A program made the position numbers and the translations under genes. Of a DNA stretch of 10,863 nt, positions 7,899-10,863 are shown one piece after another. The notes under the pieces were generated by a model, which did not search any database, was not told where the DNA came from, and worked only from the letters and a program-made list of their open reading frames with translations. The stretch lies in contig JALSSE010000268.1 in the NCBI GenBank assembly GCA_026984415.1, positions 1-10,863 of the forward strand. Reading direction: 5' to 3'. The DNA comes from Hydrogenothermaceae bacterium. GTDB lineage: Bacteria > Aquificota > Aquificae > Hydrogenothermales > Hydrogenothermaceae. Each line of letters starts with the position of its first letter. Positions within the stretch are counted from its first letter, which is position 1.

Positions 7899-8186
7899 TT
7901 AATTTTTATTAATTTCTAAAATTGTTCCTTTGTACATTCCAGATTTTTGAATTGCTTTTAACAGCTCTTTAGGGTTTACATTGTCATCTGCTTTTACTAT
8001 TGCAAGTCCTTTTTTTAAAGAAACATCTACTTTTTTAACACCTTTTACACTTTTTAGAGATTTTTTTACTGCAAATACGCACATTTTACATGTCATGCCT
8101 TCAACTTTAATCTTTATAATCTGCTCTGCAAAGGAAAAGCCAAAAATCGAAAAGCTTAAAACAATAACTGCTAAAAATTTTTTCAT
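7899..8186 (-). CDS. merP: MerP, periplasmic mercuric ion-binding protein
   Basis: A 95-residue precursor. Residues 1-20 form a signal peptide (Lys-Lys, hydrophobic core, FSFA before EQ), so the mature protein of about 75 residues lies in the periplasm. It is a single HMA (ferredoxin-like) domain with GMTCKMC (C33, C36), the pair that binds Hg(II) and hands it to MerT. The length fits the family (91 residues in Tn21/Tn501). It resembles the N-terminal domain of MerA in the same operon, sharing GMTCxxC and a KKxxKxVKGVxKVxV pattern. GGAGGAT lies about 6 bases before the ATG, inside the end of merT; the gap to merT is 2 bases. The two cysteines must be reduced to bind mercury, which makes the redox genes upstream in the operon relevant. 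Confidence 0.93.
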   Translation of the reverse strand: MKKFLAVIVLSFSIFGFSFAEQIIKIKVEGMTCKMCVFAVKKSLKSVKGVKKVDVSLKKGLAIVKADDNVNPKELLKAIQKSGMYKGTILEINKN

Positions 8187-8188
8187 TT

Positions 8189-8566
8189 TTAATCCTCCAA
8201 AATTATTGGTAATACATAAGGGTAAAATGTTGCGACAATCAGTAAGACAAGAGAAATTATTGTTAAAACTTTAGAAACTTTATTTAATGTTCCTTCTTCA
8301 CAGGCACATTCTATTGCTGGTTTTTTCAGGATTTTTTCTTTAATCCAGTTTTTTAGAAAAAGGCTGTAAACTGAATATCCTACAGCTATATATCCAACTG
8401 CTAAAAAATACCATCTGTAAGGTTCTAATGAAGAAAGTGTACTTCCAAAGCTTCCAAGAGAAACACCAAACAAAACAAAAAGTGTAGGTGCAATACAGCA
8501 AGAAGCCCCAAGTAAAGCAGTGATTGTTCCGATTATTCCTGAAAATGTTTCTTTGTTAAGTGTCAT
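8189..8566 (-). CDS. merT: MerT, mercuric transport protein of the inner membrane
   Basis: A 125-residue protein with three predicted membrane helices (about 7-33, 50-72 and 95-120). The first holds the vicinal pair C23-C24 in GASCCIAP, the mercury-accepting motif of MerT, and is followed by the typical LEPYRWYF region. The loop between helices 2 and 3 has C87-A-C89, corresponding to the second, cytosolic cysteine pair of MerT, which passes Hg(II) to MerA. I place the start at the ATG at 8566. AGGAGG (8575-8580) lies 8 bases upstream of it, while an in-frame GTG at 8575 would sit inside that site. It is 12 bases after the CcdA-like gene and 2 bases before merP. Length is close to the 116 residues of Tn21 MerT. 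Confidence 0.93.
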   Translation of the reverse strand: MTLNKETFSGIIGTITALLGASCCIAPTLFVLFGVSLGSFGSTLSSLEPYRWYFLAVGYIAVGYSVYSLFLKNWIKEKILKKPAIECACEEGTLNKVSKVLTIISLVLLIVATFYPYVLPIILED

Positions 8567-8571
8567 TTTTC

Positions 8572-8580
8572 TCACCTCCT
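8572..8580 (-). promoter_or_regulatory. Strong ribosome binding site that decides the merT start
   Basis: AGGAGGTGA on the minus strand overlaps the TAG stop of the preceding gene and lies at ideal distance from the ATG at 8566. It rules out the upstream in-frame GTG (8575-8573), which is part of this site. Confidence 0.8.
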
Positions 8581-9865
8581 AAAATCCTTTTTGAATAAAA
8601 TAAACAGCTAAAACTATGAAAATCACACCTACAAATCTTTTTGATAGAGTATAGTAATTAGATATAAACTGCTGGACTGCATTTACATTGAATAAAAAGC
8701 CAAATAAGAAAACAACAACACTTCTTCCAACTGCATAAACAAGCATTACAAGGATTGTGAGTATTAAGCTTTTTGTTGAAACTGCTAAAGCAACTGCTCC
8801 AAGTAAAAATCCTGTGCAGGAAGGACAGATACTAAATGTGTAAACAGTTCCTAAAATAAAGCTACTAAAAAAACCTTTGCCTTTTATCAAAGCAAAATTA
8901 GGTAGCTTAATGCTGAAGTTAAAAATTCCAAGAAAATTTAAACCTAAAATAATTAATAAAATTCCAAGGACAACACTAAAAAGCTGAACATTAAAAAGCT
9001 TATTTATAACTATAAACCCATAAAAAGCAACTACTGCAACAATTATATGAGAAATAATAAAGGCAAGAGTAAAACCAAATACATTTTTTATAACTTCTAT
9101 TTTAGAATTTGCACTCGATACAAGTATTCCAGCAATTACAGGTAAAAATGGCAAAGTTGAAGGTCCTGTGCTTGTTAAAACTCCAAGTAAAAATGTAAAC
9201 AAAACAATAACAGTCAATGAATGCTCTCTATGGACAAAATCAAATAAAGAAAACATTCCGAATATTTCCTGACTAAAAAGATAAAGTCCAGTGATAATTA
9301 CGATAACACCGCTTACATATGGAATTACAGGAATTAATTGATTGACAGCCTTGAAACTTTCCTTAGATAAAAAGAAAGAAACCAAAGAAGGAATACCACT
9401 TATGGCAGCAAAAATAAATACTAATAAAAATGGATAGAAACTATCTAAATAAAGACCGTAAGAAGAAACCAAAATAAAATATGGAAATGCACAGTAAGGA
9501 AAATTAAGCCCTAAAGCAATACCAGCAGGAAGTTTAAGATTTGGAAACAATGCCTGAATAGACAAATCAAAAGGAGCAATTTTATATCTTTTCATTAAAG
9601 GACTTCCAAAAAGGAAAATAATACCAACTATAAGATGAATTCCAATTAAAAATCCTATGTTTATTCTTATAAAAGTAGAAAGTAAGTAAATAAGAAAACC
9701 CAAAACAGAAAATAAAAGAGTTCTAAAGAATATAAAATAAAAAACTTGCACAAAGCCTTTTTCTTTTGCATTTGCTACCAAAATGGCATTTAAATTCCAT
9801 GTGCAGGGAGATAAAAATCCTATTAAGCCAAATATTATTGTTAAAGCTATAAATAATGCTTCCAT
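8579..9865 (-). CDS. Tandem CcdA/DsbD-like membrane protein in the mer operon
   Basis: A 428-residue protein, hydrophobic throughout, with about 12 predicted membrane helices and two homologous halves. Each half looks like a CcdA/DsbD transmembrane domain, which carries thiol electrons from cytosolic thioredoxin to the periplasmic side through two membrane cysteines. Half 1 (about 1-205) has FLSPC (C21) in helix 1 and NFPYC (C125) in helix 4. Half 2 (about 215-428) has the matching TSTGPSTLPFLP, where Ser236 replaces the cysteine, and SICPSC (C347, C350) in helix 4. CcdA is normally 220-240 residues, so this is a fusion or internal duplication with an uneven cysteine set. It lies 2 bases after the thioredoxin-like gene; its GGAG site is inside that gene's end. 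I infer a thiol relay serving MerP/MerT, or direct Hg(II) handling. Assignment to the CcdA superfamily is fairly sure; the exact function is not. Confidence 0.7.
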   Translation of the reverse strand: MEALFIALTIIFGLIGFLSPCTWNLNAILVANAKEKGFVQVFYFIFFRTLLFSVLGFLIYLLSTFIRINIGFLIGIHLIVGIIFLFGSPLMKRYKIAPFDLSIQALFPNLKLPAGIALGLNFPYCAFPYFILVSSYGLYLDSFYPFLLVFIFAAISGIPSLVSFFLSKESFKAVNQLIPVIPYVSGVIVIITGLYLFSQEIFGMFSLFDFVHREHSLTVIVLFTFLLGVLTSTGPSTLPFLPVIAGILVSSANSKIEVIKNVFGFTLAFIISHIIVAVVAFYGFIVINKLFNVQLFSVVLGILLIILGLNFLGIFNFSIKLPNFALIKGKGFFSSFILGTVYTFSICPSCTGFLLGAVALAVSTKSLILTILVMLVYAVGRSVVVFLFGFLFNVNAVQQFISNYYTLSKRFVGVIFIVLAVYFIQKGF

Positions 9866-9867
9866 TT

Positions 9868-10137
9868 TTATTCTCCAAGCTTTTCAGATATTAGATTTTT
9901 TAACTCTTCTTCTGAAGGTATCTTGCCTAAGAAATAAAGCTCTCCATTTACAGCAAGGGCTGGAGAAGTGTACATACCAAGTTCTACTATTCGTTTTTGG
10001 TCATCAAAAAGGTCAAGATATTTAAGCTCTATTTTATCTTCAGGAAATTGCTTTATTACTTCATTTACCCTTTCTTTTAAACCAGCACATTTAGCACAGG
10101 CATTTGATTCAAGAAGTTCTATTAATACTTTATCCAT
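9868..10137 (-). CDS. Small thioredoxin-like CxxC protein, first gene of the mer operon
   Basis: An 89-residue protein without signal peptide or membrane helix, so cytoplasmic. It has the compact thioredoxin fold of the Thioredoxin_3/glutaredoxin-like type: a short beta strand (VLIELLES), C14-A-K-C17, a long helix, and TSPALAVNG (57-65) with P59 as the likely cis-proline next to the active site. The final helix is rich in Glu and Lys. CAKC differs from the CGPC of classical thioredoxin. The ATG follows GAGG by 8 bases and lies about 35 bases after the mer -10 box, so this gene leads the transcript. Its partner is the CcdA-like protein immediately downstream. Likely role: pass electrons to that membrane protein, or carry Hg(II) between thiols. 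The family is clear; the role is inferred from position. Confidence 0.8.
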   Translation of the reverse strand: MDKVLIELLESNACAKCAGLKERVNEVIKQFPEDKIELKYLDLFDDQKRIVELGMYTSPALAVNGELYFLGKIPSEEELKNLISEKLGE

Positions 10138-10170
10138 GACACTATCCTCAATATTTAATTTCCTATCTCT

Positions 10171-10202
10171 AATATAAGGCCTGTAGTATAGTACAGGGTC
10201 AA
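10171..10202 (-). promoter_or_regulatory. MerR-controlled promoter/operator of the mer operon
   Basis: The minus strand reads TTGACC (10202-10197, the -35 box), then the interrupted palindrome CTGTACTATACTACAG (10196-10181), then GCC and TTATATT (10177-10171). Taking TTATAT as the -10 gives a 19-base spacer; the better match TATATT gives 20. A long spacer filled by a palindrome is the hallmark of MerR-family promoters, where the metal-bound regulator untwists the DNA so polymerase can use it. The arms are CTGTA/TACAG around a central TATA and resemble the CCGTAC...GTACGG mer operator. It starts 8 bases after the merR stop. Confidence 0.88.
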
Positions 10203-10210
10203 GGGGGTTT

Positions 10211-10609
10211 TTACTTTTCTATTGATGTGATTATTGGACAGTTTAGGATAGAGCCTTTACTTGGACATTGTTTGATGAGTTCTTGAAGGACTCTTTTGAT
10301 ATTTTCTAAATCCTTTATTTTTTCCTCAACATCTTTTAATTTTTCTTCTGCTATTTGCCTGACTTTTGAACATTCACCGTTTGTTTCAAATCTTAGCTCT
10401 AATAACTCTTTTATCTCTTTTAATGTAAAACCAAGCTCTTTTGCTCTTTTAATGAACTTAATTCTTTTTACATCTTCTTCAGAAAAAAGTCTATATCCAC
10501 TTTCTGACCTTAAAGCTTTTGGAAGTAATCCTAATCTTTCGTAGTATCTTATAGTTTCAGGATTAACCCCTGACTTTTTCGCAAGCTGGCTACGAGTTAG
10601 AAACTTCAT
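10211..10609 (-). CDS. merR: MerR, mercury-responsive transcription regulator
   Basis: A 132-residue regulator. The N-terminal winged helix-turn-helix is typical of MerR proteins: LTRSQLAKKSGVNPETIRYYERLGLLP, followed by RSESGYRLFSEEDVKRIKFI. A long dimerisation helix follows (about 80-111). Three cysteines, C80, C115 and C124, have spacings of 35 and 9, identical to C82/C117/C126 of Tn501 MerR. This points to Hg(II) rather than Zn, Cu or redox sensing. The start overlaps the purM stop as ATGA, and no good ribosome binding site precedes it, so translation is probably coupled to purM. It reads in the same direction as the operon it controls, unlike the divergent arrangement of many transposon mer operons. 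Because its operator lies downstream of its own coding region, MerR should not repress its own initiation as divergent merR genes do. Confidence 0.93.
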   Translation of the reverse strand: MKFLTRSQLAKKSGVNPETIRYYERLGLLPKALRSESGYRLFSEEDVKRIKFIKRAKELGFTLKEIKELLELRFETNGECSKVRQIAEEKLKDVEEKIKDLENIKRVLQELIKQCPSKGSILNCPIITSIEK

Positions 10610-10863
10610 ATTATTTCTACAGATTTTTCACCTTTTTTTAGCTCTCCTATTATATAAGCCTCTTGTTTTTCGGCGTTTAAGATTTCTAATGCTTCGTTTA
10701 CATTACTTCTATCTATAGCTATTATCATTCCTATTCCCATATTAAACGTTTTAAACATCTCTTCATCAGAAATATTTCCTTCCTTTTGTACCCATTTAAA
10801 GACAGGAAGAATTTTTATTTTTTCTTTATATATTACAGCTTTTGTATCGTTGTTTAACACTCT
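10606..10863 (-). CDS. purM: PurM, phosphoribosylformylglycinamidine cyclo-ligase (AIR synthetase), C-terminal part
   Basis: The last 86 codons of a gene that enters from beyond the window; AGA-GTG at its edge (Arg-Val) are internal codons, not a start. The sequence from RVLNNDT through PVFKWVQKEGNISDEEMFKTFNMGIGM to AYIIGELKKGEK matches the C-terminal domain of PurM (about 330-350 residues in full). The most typical parts are the (F/L)xWxQxxGNxSxxEMxxTFNMGIGM stretch and the IGE near the end. PurM closes the imidazole ring of the purine precursor, using ATP, in the cytoplasm. Its TGA stop overlaps the merR ATG by four bases, joining a housekeeping gene to the mercury regulator. Confidence 0.93.
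   Translation of the reverse strand, partial: RVLNNDTKAVIYKEKIKILPVFKWVQKEGNISDEEMFKTFNMGIGMIIAIDRSNVNEALEILNAEKQEAYIIGELKKGEKSVEII

Noticed and set aside
8567..8575. GTG at 8575 as the merT start (three extra residues)
   Set aside because: That GTG is part of the AGGAGGTGA ribosome binding site; the ATG at 8566 has ideal spacing.
6258..10609. mer genes as a recent transposon insertion
   Set aside because: No transposase, resolvase or terminal inverted repeats were seen, codon use matches neighbouring genes, and merR is overlapped with purM, so a settled chromosomal operon is more likely.
10858..10860. GTG near the window edge as the start of an 84-residue protein
   Set aside because: The frame is open to the edge and the sequence aligns with the C-terminal domain of PurM, so the codon is an internal valine.

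Overview
The window is AT-rich (roughly one third G+C by eye), and all nine complete or partial protein genes read from the minus strand, so biologically it runs from position 10863 down to 1. The lysine- and isoleucine-rich proteins, the AGA/ATA/AAA codon preference, a mercuric reductase operon in a chromosomal setting and a GH63 mannosyl-/glucosylglycerate hydrolase together suggest a thermophilic, chemolithotrophic bacterium. Aquificota (Hydrogenothermaceae such as Sulfurihydrogenibium or Persephonella) is my best guess. This is an inference from protein character, not a database match.

Layout in transcription order. (1) 10863-10606: the 3' end of purM (purine synthesis). Its stop overlaps the start of merR (10609-10211) as ATGA. 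(2) Directly after merR comes a textbook MerR-type promoter (10202-10171): a long 19/20-bp spacer filled by an interrupted palindrome. (3) That promoter drives a tight operon: an 89-residue thioredoxin-like protein, a 428-residue membrane protein made of two fused CcdA/DsbD-like halves, MerT, MerP and MerA (10137-6258). Gaps between these five genes are 2 to 12 bases. (4) A GH63 glycoside hydrolase (6178-4856), probably acting on mannosylglycerate or glucosylglycerate. (5) A 1236-residue lipoprotein (4583-873) with BACON-like repeats and a C-terminal propeller-like region, preceded by a strong 14-bp hairpin that ends exactly at its ribosome binding site. (6) An 817-base stretch without a convincing gene (56-872). 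(7) The first 18 codons of mobA (55-1), leaving the window.

How the genes work together. MerR, carrying the three mercury-binding cysteines at canonical spacing, should activate the operon when Hg(II) is present. MerP (periplasm) and MerT (inner membrane) carry Hg(II) inward, and MerA, with its own N-terminal metal-binding domain, reduces it to Hg(0). The unusual part is the first two genes of the operon. A cytosolic CxxC thioredoxin-like protein and a double CcdA-like membrane protein look like a route for passing thiol electrons across the membrane. They could keep the cysteines of MerP and MerT reduced, or take part in Hg(II) transfer themselves. This thiol-relay module is the best candidate for something under-described here. 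The GH63 enzyme and the lipoprotein look like independent units.
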